From Carya illinoinensis (Eukaryota; Streptophyta; Magnoliopsida; Fagales; Juglandaceae), in assembly GCF_018687715.1 (NCBI RefSeq), contig NC_056761.1:19303501-19367500 (forward strand): a DNA stretch of 64,000 nucleotides, given 5' to 3'. Numbering within the stretch: position 1 is the stretch's first letter; each line of letters starts with the position of its first letter. The position numbers and the translations under genes are program-made. Below the pieces are notes generated by a model, which saw only the letters and a list, made by a program, of their open reading frames with translations, made no database searches and was not told where the DNA came from. Of the stretch, positions 46,001-55,440 are shown piece after piece.

Positions 46001-46820
46001 CATTGGCAACCTTTTTAATAGAGTTTACTTGTCTTCTTTGAGTAGCACATTTATGGAAGAAATTGGTGTTTCTATCCCCATCTTTCAACCACTTTTGTTT
46101 GGCTCTTTGTCTCCACTTCAGCTCTTCCTCTTCCAAAAGTCCATCTAGTTCTCTCTGAGCAGCTTTAATATGGCAACTATGATGGCCTAGATCAGATTCT
46201 TGTAGCTGTCTTAAGGCTTCTCTTTTTTGAGTTAGAAGCTTCTTATGGTTTCTAAAAGCCTCTTTGCTCCAGAACTTGAGTTTGTTCCTGCATACTTCCA
46301 TTACTTTCCTAACAGCTGTTATCTTCATTCTTGCAGGGAAATTCTGTTTCCACACAGCTTGCACCAGATCACTACAACCCTCTCTCTTTTCCCAAGCTAC
46401 TTCATACCTGAATATCTTCTGTTTTGGGACAACTTCTTGGTCAGGGTTCTCACACACTACCAATAGAGGATTATGGTCTGAGCATTGGCCTGGGAGTACA
46501 TATGTCTGGTTAATAGCATAGGTGTTAAGCCAATCCTCATTTACTACTGCTCTATCCAGTCTAGATTTAGTGAAGCCATCACCCTCCCTTTTATTACACC
46601 AGGTATACTTGGATCCAATATAGCCAATATCCTTCAAACCACAATCAGATAGGGCCACTCTGAAATCCTCCATTTGTTGGAAGGGTCGAGCATTAGAGCC
46701 AATTTGTTCTTCTTGTAAGAGGATCTCGTTAAAATCTCCTACACACAGCCAAGGGTTGTTGATATTGGTATGGATTAGCCTCAGGCGCCAAAAACTTGTT
46801 GCGACTAAACTTTGACTCAA
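43047..46820 (-). CDS. LINE ORF2: endonuclease (partial), RT, zinc finger, RNase H
   Basis: One open frame of 1257 codons. It begins inside the endonuclease (G-D-F-N-E near residue 30; S-D-H-N-P near 115), so the N-terminal part is missing. RT has D-Y-R-P-I-S-L-C-N (about 405), F-V-P-G-R and the catalytic F-A-D-D-S-L-V-F (about 582). A zf-RVT-type Cys-rich region (C-P-I-C and later H-A-L-W-T-C) lies near 985-1005. An RNase H1 domain follows at about 1110-1240 (N-W-D-A-A, then E-G-D-A). This is an RNase H-bearing plant L1 protein that nicks DNA and copies LINE RNA by target-primed reverse transcription. The frame is unbroken, which is unusual in this window. Translation of the start shown runs into Athila DNA, so the true element is 5'-truncated near 46784. 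Confidence 0.9.
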   Translation of the reverse strand: MSQSLVATSFWRLRLIHTNINNPWLCVGDFNEILLQEEQIGSNARPFQQMEDFRVALSDCGLKDIGYIGSKYTWCNKREGDGFTKSRLDRAVVNEDWLNTYAINQTYVLPGQCSDHNPLLVVCENPDQEVVPKQKIFRYEVAWEKREGCSDLVQAVWKQNFPARMKITAVRKVMEVCRNKLKFWSKEAFRNHKKLLTQKREALRQLQESDLGHHSCHIKAAQRELDGLLEEEELKWRQRAKQKWLKDGDRNTNFFHKCATQRRQVNSIKKVANEEGVLAYNQQQVAKTFLLFYQNLFTTSEPSNIEAALQSFQPSVSEDMNVVLTREFTENEVITAVKGMNPMGSPGPDGFPTAFYQNHWDTVGKKVTEAVLEALNDRKGIGELNQTYITLIPKKKSPQAVTDYRPISLCNVLYKIISKTIANRLKLILPNIISPTQSAFVPGRLISDNVVIAYELLHTMQTRLRGKMNGFMALKLDMSKAYDRVEWVFMQRIMEKMGFADRWISLVMECVSTVSYSLLVNGCPQEPFSPSRGIRQGDPLSPYLFIICSEFLTHSLNQAEMQGLVSGIPAIRGGLHVTHLLFADDSLVFCKSNPAEWSRLQQVLSKYEQASGQRLNLDKTSIFFSNNTKREVQQTILQQAGIRASGAFDKYLGLPSYIGRQKTKAFSSLLDRVKSKMANWKTGVLSQAGKETLLKSVLQSIPTYSMGIFKLPKSIIRGLNQLLQSFWWGQKENRSKIHWLSWQALGKPKKEGGLGFRDFEFFNLTLLAKQGWRIIKNPSSLVAQILKAKYYLNSEFLSVKPKASDSFVWRSFLSARSVLKEGLMWRIGNGQHVKIWQDKWLPCPSTYRVQSPISILNADATVSELINSDTMQWDLPLIQAIFSETEASSIYKMTLSPCRNQDVLTWRCSRNGRFTVRSAYHLQGSIREESKGQPSEKQCSSGFWNKIWGLQAPQATKSFLWRAVRESLATNSNLFKKKVLKSPACPICLKYPESVSHALWTCAAAQDVWSKSSRRIQKLDVLNVSFREILMPLWNQLSKRELTEIAVTAKAVWQRRNIWIFEDKFQSPSQVSQQVHAEMEAIDSWVDSGVRQVKHQVVSGSIWSAPQPAFFKANWDAAIDKGSSRVGIGVIVRDSEGLVTASLCSSINLTPDPLLGEAAAALKATTLCAELGLTHIVLEGDALNVVQAVQDAEENWSAVGMVVRDVKSLLSRFQEWSIHHVPRELNVIAHTLAKFALNCSEDCILLEDYPPCIQHLL
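46784..46796 (-). promoter_or_regulatory. Athila primer-binding site at the LINE junction
   Basis: On the minus strand this reads AGTTTTTGGCGCC, the start of the Athila primer site (complementary to tRNA-Asp in the family). LINE sequence takes over at or within GGCGCC, a typical microhomology joint for a truncated LINE 5' end. Confidence 0.65.
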
Positions 46821-49110
46821 ATTAATGAATCAAAAATCTAGTGCAGTTTTACTTGCAAGTATACAGGTGTTGTAGTATCTTACAGGATCGAATCCACAGG
46901 GATTGACTTTTGTGATAAATAAAATAAATTCAGACAATGAAACAAAATTACGAAAAGAAACGTGCAATCAAATGAAGATTGATAAAATGAATGGAAAAAG
47001 ACTAAGGTTTCGAGGATCCGTCTAATAATTTATGATATTGTTTCCGATCGATTTACTTCAATTAAACTAGAATAATGATTCCGTTTAATTGGTAGATTTA
47101 GCATTTAAGATCGAGAAAAACAGACGCTTATGATTGAGCGTGAACGATTGATGATTAAAACATTTACAAATCTATTTGAATACCACAGGGATTCCTCAAG
47201 CATTCACTGTATTCGGAAATCACAATGAACCAAGACAAGTATATAGATAATCAAATTATCCAAATAAAATCTTTCAATCAATCAAGCTCGCAAAATAGAT
47301 TTTACGTAGATTCGGAAACAATATTTAAATCATTAAACTTCATCTCTAACCTTAGTATGAAAATTTAGCCAAACATATTCATTACAAACACTATAGAAAT
47401 CACATAAGCATTCTCCATTAAATAACTAACACAAGAAATACTAAGCAATAACTTAGAAACAACAAAATCTGAAATCCAATTGATACAGAGGAATAAAGCT
47501 CACAATAAAATAGAAATTGAAATTAAAAGATATTCATCAAGAAGAAGTTGTAGCCCCACCATATGCCAAACGAAAAAACATGAAGAAGCAAAAAAAAAAT
47601 AAAACTCCAACCACTTCAAGTCCACATTAAACTCAAGCATCAATCATGTTCCTTTCTCCACTCACAAGTCCCCCCTCTATTTAATTCCAACACATGAATT
47701 TATTCCAACCAATAAAGACTAAGAAACCGACTTGCTCTCTCCTATTCTCTCATGACTTTTCTCTCTTTTTGTTTGCTTAGGACCGACGGATTCAAACTCA
47801 GCCAATTCCTATCTCACTTGGTTGAAAATTCTGCACCTACTCCTCTCTCCAATTCTCTCAACTCCCCACCTATCCCTTTCACTCTACACCCACCAATTGC
47901 TTTCAACTCCTTTCTTCCCTCTCTCCTTGTCTCTTCCCCCACTTCTCTCTCAATGTGTCCGCACCCTTAACTCCTCAACCGACCTCAATTTATAGCAAAA
48001 AAAATCAATAGCCGAAACATCCACTTACCTCTTGAAGAATTATTTAATTGGTTGTTTTCTCTAATCTTGCACCCACCGGTTGGTCCCTCTCAAATCATGC
48101 ATTGAATAATTAATCCCAGCCAACTACTCCACTAGCTGCCTTTTGAAGAATCAATCAATTTCCTCAATTCCGGTTCCACGTTCCCCTCTCTTTCATCCAT
48201 TGCTTTATACTCCATTTTCTTTATTCAATGAATTTCCATCTTTAATCCCCTTTCTCTTCCACTAACTTTGTTGAAAATTCATACACACTCATCTACTCTC
48301 CTATCATTTTATTCCACAGCCTTTCTTCTTTCAACTTTTGCACCCACCGGTCCCTCTTTCCAGCACAATTTCAGCAGATCATGCACCAGCACAATTCCAG
48401 CAAATCATGCACCGAATATACACAATCTTTGCACCCACCAGTTAGTCCATCATTCCAGCACAACTCCAGCAAGTCATGCACCGAATATACACAACAACTG
48501 GTCCCTCATTCTACACGTCTCACCAGCTCCAAACTCATGCACCGATCGGCTGCAGCAAAAATACAAACACCCACCGGTTGCTTTCTCTTTACTTTCCAGC
48601 ACAACACTAAGGCACCTCACTTCCTTCCTTTTTTCAGCACATGTCAATTCTTTGTATGACTTTAATGTTGCACCACCAAAATTTCAAGCCTCCGTGAGTT
48701 TTGTTCAACCATGAGTCACATGCATCATGAATGATCAAAGGGAGAAAATAACCATTGATTCTTCATTTTGTGTCTTCTTTTTCAGTTGCCAAGCTTCCTC
48801 TCAATTAGTATGCATTTTTGATCATAAGTTCCAACCGGATCTCTTTTGAATTTTATTTAAACTGAAAATAAGAAGAAAGAAATAACACTCAAAAAAATAA
48901 ATTATCAAAAACAGACTATATATGTGAGGAAATATTGTCTCATTAAATGATAATTAAGCATAAACATGATATCAATCAATTAAGAATCACAACTCGTATT
49001 TATGCTTATTAATCATTTTTTTTTTTATCTAAAACCAATAATAGTGTCACGAAAAATTTAAAATACATTGGTTTTAAATAGCTAAAACATGCAATATTTC
49101 AGCTCAATCA
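46797..49110 (-). repeat. Athila 5' LTR, complete, inverted relative to the first
   Basis: 2314 bp. The plus strand begins TGTTGCGAC and ends CTCAATCA, giving TG...CA ends on the minus strand. It abuts the CAGTT duplication on its outer side and a primer site on its inner side, so it is a genuine 5' LTR of a minus-strand element. The only Athila gag-pol nearby, however, is on the plus strand. Confidence 0.85.
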
Positions 49111-49115
49111 CAGTT
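49111..49115. repeat. Target-site duplication CAGTT, right copy
   Basis: Matches 34034-34038. Confidence 0.75.
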
Positions 49116-49900
49116 GTTAGCCTCTACTTCAACTCTTGAAAACTTCTCTCGCACCTGTCTATCCAAACAAACTCAGTATTTTTCCTAGTCAAAGCAGTAA
49201 GAGGTTCGGATAATCAAGAAAATCCTTCCACAAATCTTCGATAATACTTGACAAGTCCCAAGAAACTCCAAATCTCATGCACCGTCGAAGGATGCACAGC
49301 TTCCACCTTATTAGGATCTACGGCCACACCAACTCGGGAAATCATGTCCAAGAAATCTAACTTTTTCCAACCAGAATTCACAATCCTTATTCTTAACAAA
49401 CAACACCAGCACTCCCCAAGGTGTACTAGGCTGAATAAACCCCTACCAATTTTTGAAACTAAGTTTTCAACTCTTGCAACTAGGCCTGTGTCATACGGTA
49501 GAGAGCCTTGTGTACAGGAGTCTCTGTAGGTTCCAAATCAATAGCAAACTCCAACTTGCGAACTGGAGGCAACCCAGACAAATCATCCACGAATACATCA
49601 GGTAATTCTTCCACAACTGGGATTTCAACTATAGACTTCTTCTCAGATGGCGTAGACACCACTCGAACCAAAAAGGCGTCTGCCCTACTAGCTATGTCTC
49701 TTTGCTTGAATTGCAGATATAACTGCCGATCTTGCCTTCAACTTGCTTCCCACAAACTCCAATTGATGCTTGCAGAATACCGATACAACCAATCCATTCC
49801 AAGAATAATGTCGAATCTGAGTAATTTGAACACAATCAAATCCCCCTCAACTATTCTTCCACTAAAATCCAAAGGACAACCTAAGGCGACTTTGGAGTTT
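49116..49900 (-). pseudogene. Tekay-like gypsy pol, 5' half (protease and RT)
   Basis: In minus order there is a protease end with F-D-I-I-L-G-M-D-W-L (about 49815-49785). The RT N-terminus follows, with E-E-L-P-D-V-F and L-S-G-L-P-P-x-R (49620-49560). An RT thumb segment with S-F-L-G-L-V-K-Y-Y-R-R-F-V-E-G-F (49270-49214) follows, and a last segment to 49116 reads into the left half at 34033. The RT palm between 49480 and 49399 is damaged or missing. The outer boundary near 49900 is unclear because the frame passes into a plus-strand LTR end. Confidence 0.7.
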
Positions 49901-49924
49901 GTGGGCATCCTGTGGGTTAGGGGC

Positions 49925-50001
49925 CCACCACGCTTTTGTGTGCAGCTCTGATCTTGTGGCGCCCCTGACTCCCATGTATGTAAAGGCGGGGGAGCCACGA
50001 G
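49925..50001 (+). repeat. LTR 3' end of a plus-strand gypsy fragment
   Basis: A GC-rich stretch containing TGTGGCGCCCC and GGGGGAGCCAC as an imperfect inverted repeat, directly before a plus-strand primer site. It could be the U5 end of the LTR whose start lies at 20129, but that link is not proven. Confidence 0.4.
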
Positions 50002-50013
50002 TGATATCAGAGC
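50002..50013 (+). promoter_or_regulatory. Primer-binding site of a plus-strand gypsy fragment
   Basis: TGATATCAGAGC, one change from TGGTATCAGAGC, located 5' of a gag remnant on the same strand. Confidence 0.6.
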
Positions 50014-50460
50014 GGTTTGGCTATGGGTAAAACCACGTCTCGTATGCCTAGTACTAGAATTTTTTAAAGCTTTAATTTGAAATTGTTTTGAAATTATTTT
50101 ATTTGAATTATGTTATGTTATTTTATTTTCTTTGCTTTATTTTATTTTATGTCGTTTTGTTTTATTTTAAGTTATTTTATTATATTATATTGCATTTTAT
50201 TTTGAGTTAAAAATGAGGTTAAGGGTTACGCTATGGCAGGAAGATGGTATGACCGAGAAGGCCGACTGGTGAACTTGAGGATGAGTTGCCGCAAGGCGAT
50301 GTGAACTCCGCCATGCCCAGGGCATTAAATTGGATGACAGAGTTCCTTTAACAGGATTTTCGGCCGCCATAAGGAGATTAGAATAGGGTGGTCTGAGCCG
50401 GGAGCACCTATGAGTACTTTTTAGCGCATATGACCCGTCTTCACGGTTGAAGAGGATTAA
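50014..50460 (+). other. Leader and decayed gag start
   Basis: A T-rich leader with TTTTATTTTA runs (50080-50200), then a plus-strand ATG region near 50234 with several stops. No intact product. Confidence 0.4.
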
Positions 50461-50940
50461 CTTTGGGCTGGGAGGTGGATTGAAGATATAGAAAGGACAT
50501 TCGAAGTTTGTGGTTGCATGGACGCCCAGAAGGTGTTGTATGTGAGTTAGCCGTTGCAAGGTGAAGCAGCTGCTCGGTGGAAGACCAAGCAGGAACTCTT
50601 GGGAATTGAGTTGGGATCGTTTGTAGCTGTGTCTTGGCAGCGCTTCAAGAAAGAGTTCGATGACCATTTCTTCCCTGTTTCTGTGAGGCGACAGAAAGCA
50701 TGGGAATTCAATAACTTGGTTCTAGGAGCTATGACTGTCAAGCAGTATGCCCGGAAGTTTATGGAGGTCGGGCGATTTGCAACCCATCTAATAGCCACTG
50801 AGGAGATGCGCGCAGAACATTTTCAAGAAGGGTTGCGCCAACAGATTTGTAAACAGGTTGCTTGCTTGCAAATCCAAAATTTTCAGAGGTTGGTCGAGTT
50901 GGCCACTATTGTTGAGTGAGAAAATAGTTTTGAGGTAGGC
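50461..50940 (+). pseudogene. Chromovirus-type gag fragment
   Basis: The open part 50554-50919 has R-F-K-K-E-F-D-D-H-F-F-P, then R-R-Q-K-A-W-E-F and M-T-V-K-Q-Y-A-R-K-F-M. It is the same gag core as at 2362-2574, on the opposite strand. The frame upstream to about 50461 contains A-A-A-R-W-like sequence with a stop. It ends near 50919, before any zinc knuckle. It is a truncated gypsy copy and would not be functional. Confidence 0.75.
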
Positions 50941-51004
50941 TCCTCTTCGGGTAAGAAGAGGCAGAATTTTGCTAGAGAATGAAGTAGTTCCAGGTCGCCA
51001 TAAA

Positions 51005-51195
51005 AGACAAGAATTTTTGGTGCTCCTCTAAGAAACGATGCCATAAAAAAAACAAGGGGATGGAAGACAAGGTTTTTTGGTGCTCCTCTCAGGCTTAAAT
51101 TTTTTTTCAGCATTCTTTGACATTGTGTATTCCACCCTTTAATCAAGGGGATGGAAGACAAGATTTTTTGGTGCCCCTCTAAGAAACGAATATTT
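51005..51195 (+). repeat. Three partial direct repeats at the LINE fragment junction
   Basis: Near-identical words (GGAAGACAAGRTTTTTTGG with TGCYCCTCT) recur near 51005, 51060 and 51150. The last runs into the LINE frame. They look like local duplications. Confidence 0.55.
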
Positions 51196-51841
51196 ATAGT
51201 CCGCTCTTCATACCAAGCCATGACCATGCGCAACACGAATCCATTCTTATGGAAGAGCAATTGGAAGACAAAGGCACCTCTAAATGTAGCATTTTTTATA
51301 TGGACGGCTTCTTTGGAGAAGATCCTCACCTCACTCTAGACAACTTAAAAAAACATCGAATCATGATCATGGATTGGTGTTATATGTGCAAGAAGGGCGT
51401 ACAGTCCGTGGACCATCTACTATTTCATTGTAAGGTTGGCATGACTTTGTAGAATGAAGTCTTCGCTCAGTTGGGACTAGCTTGGGTGATGCAGAGAAGG
51501 GTAAGCAACCTCCTTGCTTCTTGGAGAGGCATTCAGCAACTCTGAAATTGCATCAATATGTAAAATGGTCCCGATGTGACCATGGTGGTGCATTTGGAGA
51601 GAGATGAATGAAAGAAGCTTTGAAGATTAAGAGCAGTCAATGGTTGAGCTTAGAAACTTAGTTTTTAATAATTTATTCCATTGGTAGATTGTAATTGATT
51701 TTTGTGGCATGACTTTTTATGAATTCTTTGTACCACTAAACTAGCACTCTTAGGTGTTGCTCTTGTATATGTCCGGTATACTTGGGCTTTTGTGTACTCT
51801 TTTGATCAATAAAAATTTGTTTAACAATCAAAAAACAAATA
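51145..51841 (+). pseudogene. LINE ORF2 3' end and 3'UTR
   Basis: The frame set holds D-K-I-F-W-C-P-S-K-K, then F-I-V-R-S-S-Y and A-F-F-I-W-T-A-S. A zinc-finger segment C-Y-M-C-K-K-G-V-Q-S-V-D-H-L-L-F-H-C (51396-51433) follows. This is the zf-RVT region of plant LINEs, and stops follow it. The tail to 51841 has AATAAAAATTTG near 51810 and fits a LINE 3'UTR, although a clear poly(A) run is not kept. It lies just inside the 3' end of the host intron. Confidence 0.75.
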
Positions 51842-51979
51842 TGGTTGCTGATTTTTATGTTAATCCACATCATTTTTTATTATAGGTAACAAATGAATGT
51901 TTAAGCCTTAAAGAATATCCGCATCATTTTCTGCTGTAGTGAGCTTGATTTCCTTTTTTGTTTTCATTTTTTTTCACAG
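51842..51979 (+). other. 3' end of the 34-kb intron with splice acceptor
   Basis: Unique-looking sequence ending in a strong pyrimidine tract and TTTTCACAG at 51971-51979. Confidence 0.6.
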
Positions 51980-52066
51980 AGAGAGAGACTGGAGAAGGAA
52001 GCGGAAATCAAGAGAGTCCGGGAGGAGCTATTGAAACAAGCCAAACATAGGGACTCTCTATTGTGA
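51980..52066 (+). CDS. Small host membrane protein, last coding exon (codons 36-63 and stop)
   Basis: After the acceptor at 51979 the frame is open in phase with the first exon. It encodes R-E-R-L-E-K-E-A-E-I-K-R-V-R-E-E-L-L and ends in TGA at 52064-52066. The segment is a charged amphipathic helix that could form a coiled coil or bind a partner. Joined to 17759-17863 it makes a protein of about 63 residues, with one N-terminal hydrophobic segment and a charged helical tail. That shape is familiar from small uncharacterised plant proteins, though I cannot name the family. Preservation of both exons argues that the gene is under constraint. Confidence 0.65.
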   Translation, partial: RERLEKEAEIKRVREELLKQAKHRDSLL

Positions 52067-52400
52067 CCGCATTGTGTTTTGCTGCGGGTGTTGTTTTCTC
52101 TAAATTCCTCTCATTATTTTTACTTGAATTGTCTAGGGCTGTATGGTTAGCAAACATAACAACAAACTTCATCTGTTTCATGCTGATGAGTTTTCCGTTT
52201 CAAATTTTATTTTTACTTGCTTTATGAACCAGCGCATTTGTATCTGCCTGCACCTGTTGGAATGTTAAGTGAAGTTGGTTTTAATAAGACTGTTGCATCT
52301 TCTATGAGTTGTTTTGATGTAATAGAAGCAGTAATTGAAATTAAGAGAAACTGCATTTTTGCTTGAATACGTTGCCTTGTTGATTACGTTAGAGGTAAAC
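52067..52400 (+). other. Probable 3'UTR of the host gene
   Basis: A T-rich segment without frames that follows the stop. No definite poly(A) signal can be singled out. Confidence 0.4.
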
Positions 52401-52770
52401 TGTGAACTGTTGTTGAGAAAGTAGGGCAGGATTTTGTCTCACTAGCTTGCTTTTTTCCGTCTTGTGATTGCAAATTATCATGTTTAGTGAAAAACAAATG
52501 TCTATAATCAACGATTGTTCGGTGAGCTGAATATACATGTTTTTGTCCGACTGTCAAAACCTTATTGAATGTATGCATGTGAGTTTCTTCCCGGTGATCT
52601 TTTTATATATCCACGCAGTATATTGTAGCAGATTAAGCAGAGTTGGGGCAATTCTTCCACAAGTTTGCAAAATAACATCCACTTGTTTTAATTTTAAATT
52701 GATAATGCAAGTATTTGATAGATGCCCTGTTTAGATCTTTCATGCGCAGCCTCGTTTTTTTTTTTTTTGA

Positions 52771-52935
52771 CTAATTCTACATACAACCGTGAAATGCATA
52801 AAAGCTGAATAATCGTTTTAAAAAAGAGTGTGGTCTATTATTAAAAAATTATTTTTTTTCATGTAGACCTTATGTTTTATTTACTTTTTTCAAAGTTATT
52901 ATGTGATGGTTGTACAATTCAGGTTGTAAATATAT
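52771..52935. mobile_element. Possible MITE
   Basis: A short AT-rich segment with partial inverted ends (TACAACC near 52783-52788 and GGTTGTA near 52922-52928) and a nearby GGTTGTACAATT. No transposase. Its ends are not crisp. Confidence 0.35.
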
Positions 52936-54655
52936 TTTCTTTTTTTTTATTTCAAACTAAAGATTCTTTTCTATGAATAATGAGTTGATTCATCAGCTAG
53001 TTCCCTAGCAGTGCAGCATATCTGGTCCAATGCTGTCAATAGGACCTTTTTTGCAAGTAAAAATATTAGTATTAGGGAGAAACTTTCATATACGAGTTGT
53101 ATAGAAAAAATTATTCTCCATAAATAGTCATCCCAATTACAATAAATCCAAAAAATCTGGAAATTTCAAGACTACTTCCATATAAAGGCGTAAGAAAAAT
53201 AGTGTTGGGTCATATCAATGCCAGAGGTGACTACTGGAATAGGGTATATTCATCCTCGAAACCATATATTTACAGATGCCCCTTGCTATATACATTTTGG
53301 CTGAATTTTGCTCTACCTTAAATGGTATTAAAAATTGGTGCTACTATGCCACCTGTTAGTGCCGCCTGCATTTGATCGCCTGACGTGTCATGTCAAATAA
53401 AAATAAAAAACACATGAAAGAAAAGGAGCTGAATCTTGCGGGATGTTTTCAAAACACATTTGGTGTGTTCATCAGAGACTCTCCCATTGCCCTCCCTCCG
53501 CTCGACGTCCCGTTGCCGTCCAGTCACTGAACACCACTCCCTCCTCCACAAGCGCCTTTTGTTGCCGAACATTGGCTCGCTCCTCCACGAGGACCATCCC
53601 GCAGCATAGAGCTCCCATAAGTGACATTCTCGCGGCAGCTGAGCTTCTAACCACCCTGAAATCCCATATGGTGACATTCCCCCCTTCATTGTTCGTTTAT
53701 TCTTCATATGTTTTTTATGGTTTCGTTTGCTAGCATTTTCGTGGTGGTTTCATTGGCTGTCTAGATTTGAAAACGAGGACATTTTTTGTGGTAAAATCAC
53801 TACCAGTAGCCTTGTTGCCCCTTTCGGTAATTCTATTTTTGCCTTGTCTCAGTTGGTAGTATGTGCATAAGCATTTCTCTTGCAATTCTGATTTTAGTTT
53901 CGAATATGACTTTTTTTCTTTTGTTTACTGGATAAAGTGAAGATGCTTGATAACTTTTTTTGGATGTAGGGATACTGATTTTGCCAATTCAAAATTTTGT
54001 GGATCTAAAGAAGTATTAAACAAATAACTATAGGCTGTAAAGACGAGCATTTTTCAACCAGTTTTGCCTAATATTGCATTTTTGCAAGAGGTGGGAACTT
54101 TGCAGATTTTAATAAAACTATGTCGTTCAATCAGCATTAGTATTGGAAACAATTAGGCCCAGTTATGAAAATTTTTAGTTATTTTATTGTTTTCTTTGTA
54201 TTTGTCCCTTTGACATACGTATTTCTTTGGTCGTCCCACCACATTCTGTTATGATCATCAACCTTGTCGGTGCATATTAACCTTTCTTTGATTTGGTTGC
54301 TAGATTGGGATTAGTAAATATTCTAGGAATTAACTTGCATAAATTCGGTTCTTTGCTGGCATTATATCATGCAGGGTGTTACTCTATGGACAACAAATTT
54401 CAATACTCAATCATTCATTTATGTCTGTGTCCAAATCAGCAGAGTAATTATACGAACAAGAAAAGCAGAGACCAACCAGTTGCTTCATTAGGGTCTTCTT
54501 GTTATATTAATAGGTGAGAAGATTTAATTGCAAAATACACCAAAAACTCCTTGTTCTCAGTACTTTAGTCGCACGATTCTCATATAGCGTTTTATTTTAT
54601 ACCACGGTGCTGCATCTCAAATGCTGCAAAAAACTCACCCCAAAGGCATGCCTGT
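52936..54655. other. Intergenic DNA
   Basis: A small GC-richer island lies at 53455-53690, with frames on both strands. None shows a recognisable domain, and no gene is called. The rest is AT-rich with no visible feature. Confidence 0.4.
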
Positions 54656-54689
54656 CAGCCATATGATATGATGCCCCACTGTCAAGGAT

Positions 54690-54758
54690 CAACTGCATAT
54701 ATATATATATATATTTTAAGTAGGATCAGATGCATATATATATATATATATATATATG
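54690..54758. repeat. Two TA microsatellites in a short duplication
   Basis: Two (TA)n runs at about 54694-54712 and 54734-54757, each preceded by GGATCA and TGCA words, so the flank was duplicated with the repeat. Confidence 0.7.
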
Positions 54759-54759
54759 T

Positions 54760-55440
54760 GCAAAAAGTGATCGAAAGATAGAATTAAAACTTTTGTAAAG
54801 AATGCAGCTGGGTTCGGATTATCATGAAGTAAAAAGCTGGGGAGTTCTAGAAACTATTGGGTGAAATTTTCTCTTCTTGCCCCCATATCTTATTCTCGTT
54901 GATGGTCTTGTTTGCCAAAATTTAAGTGAGGATTGATTTTTGCAGGTTGGGAAGTCTTGTAGATATTTCTGTTGGTATGACCCTGAAATACCATCATATT
55001 GCCAAAAAACTATCAAACGATTATTGCACTCAATTGATAGATTAAAAGCTGGAGTTGACAAGATCTAAGCAACAATGGATATCCAAACCTTGAATCATTG
55101 ACTAGAAAAAAGGTCGAGAGGCACAAGAGGCAACTACTGAAAGTTACCTATATTCTAACAATTTCATTATCGTGGGGTTTTTTTTTTTTTTTTTTTTTTT
55201 GGGTTACTTATATCCACTTGGGTTCTATTCAAAGGAAAATGTTAGTCATATCGATGTTTTAATAGACATAGTAAACTTGGAAAGTCTATATGTATGTAGA
55301 AGCTCTTTGTATTTGTTAAGACTTTGAATATTCTCATGTATAAGTTTCCAAGATGGATGGACTTGAATATCTTGGAAATCTTGTGCCGTTTTTTCTATCA
55401 ATGATGGATGGATTTGAATATCCTGGAAAATATGTATATT
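54760..55440. other. Intergenic DNA with a long T tract
   Basis: Contains a run of about 25 T near 55177-55200. No gene is recognised. Confidence 0.4.

Larger units (their letters stand above)
34039..49110. mobile_element. Athila retrotransposon complex with inverted LTRs and an internal LINE
   Basis: The 15.07-kb insertion lies between CAGTT duplications. Order: Athila internal region, gag and pol (plus), purine tract, LTR (plus, 40786-43005, truncated), LINE (minus, 43006 to about 46783), primer site and complete LTR (minus, 46784-49110). A normal Athila would have two LTRs in the same direction at its two ends. Here the left end has no LTR and the two LTRs face each other. Local inversion, or integration of an aberrant cDNA, would account for this. 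Confidence 0.7.

Noticed and set aside
53393..53733. Possible gene in a GC-richer island
   Set aside because: Frames overlap on both strands. No splice-consistent model, domain or start context stands out. Could be an exon, but unsupported.
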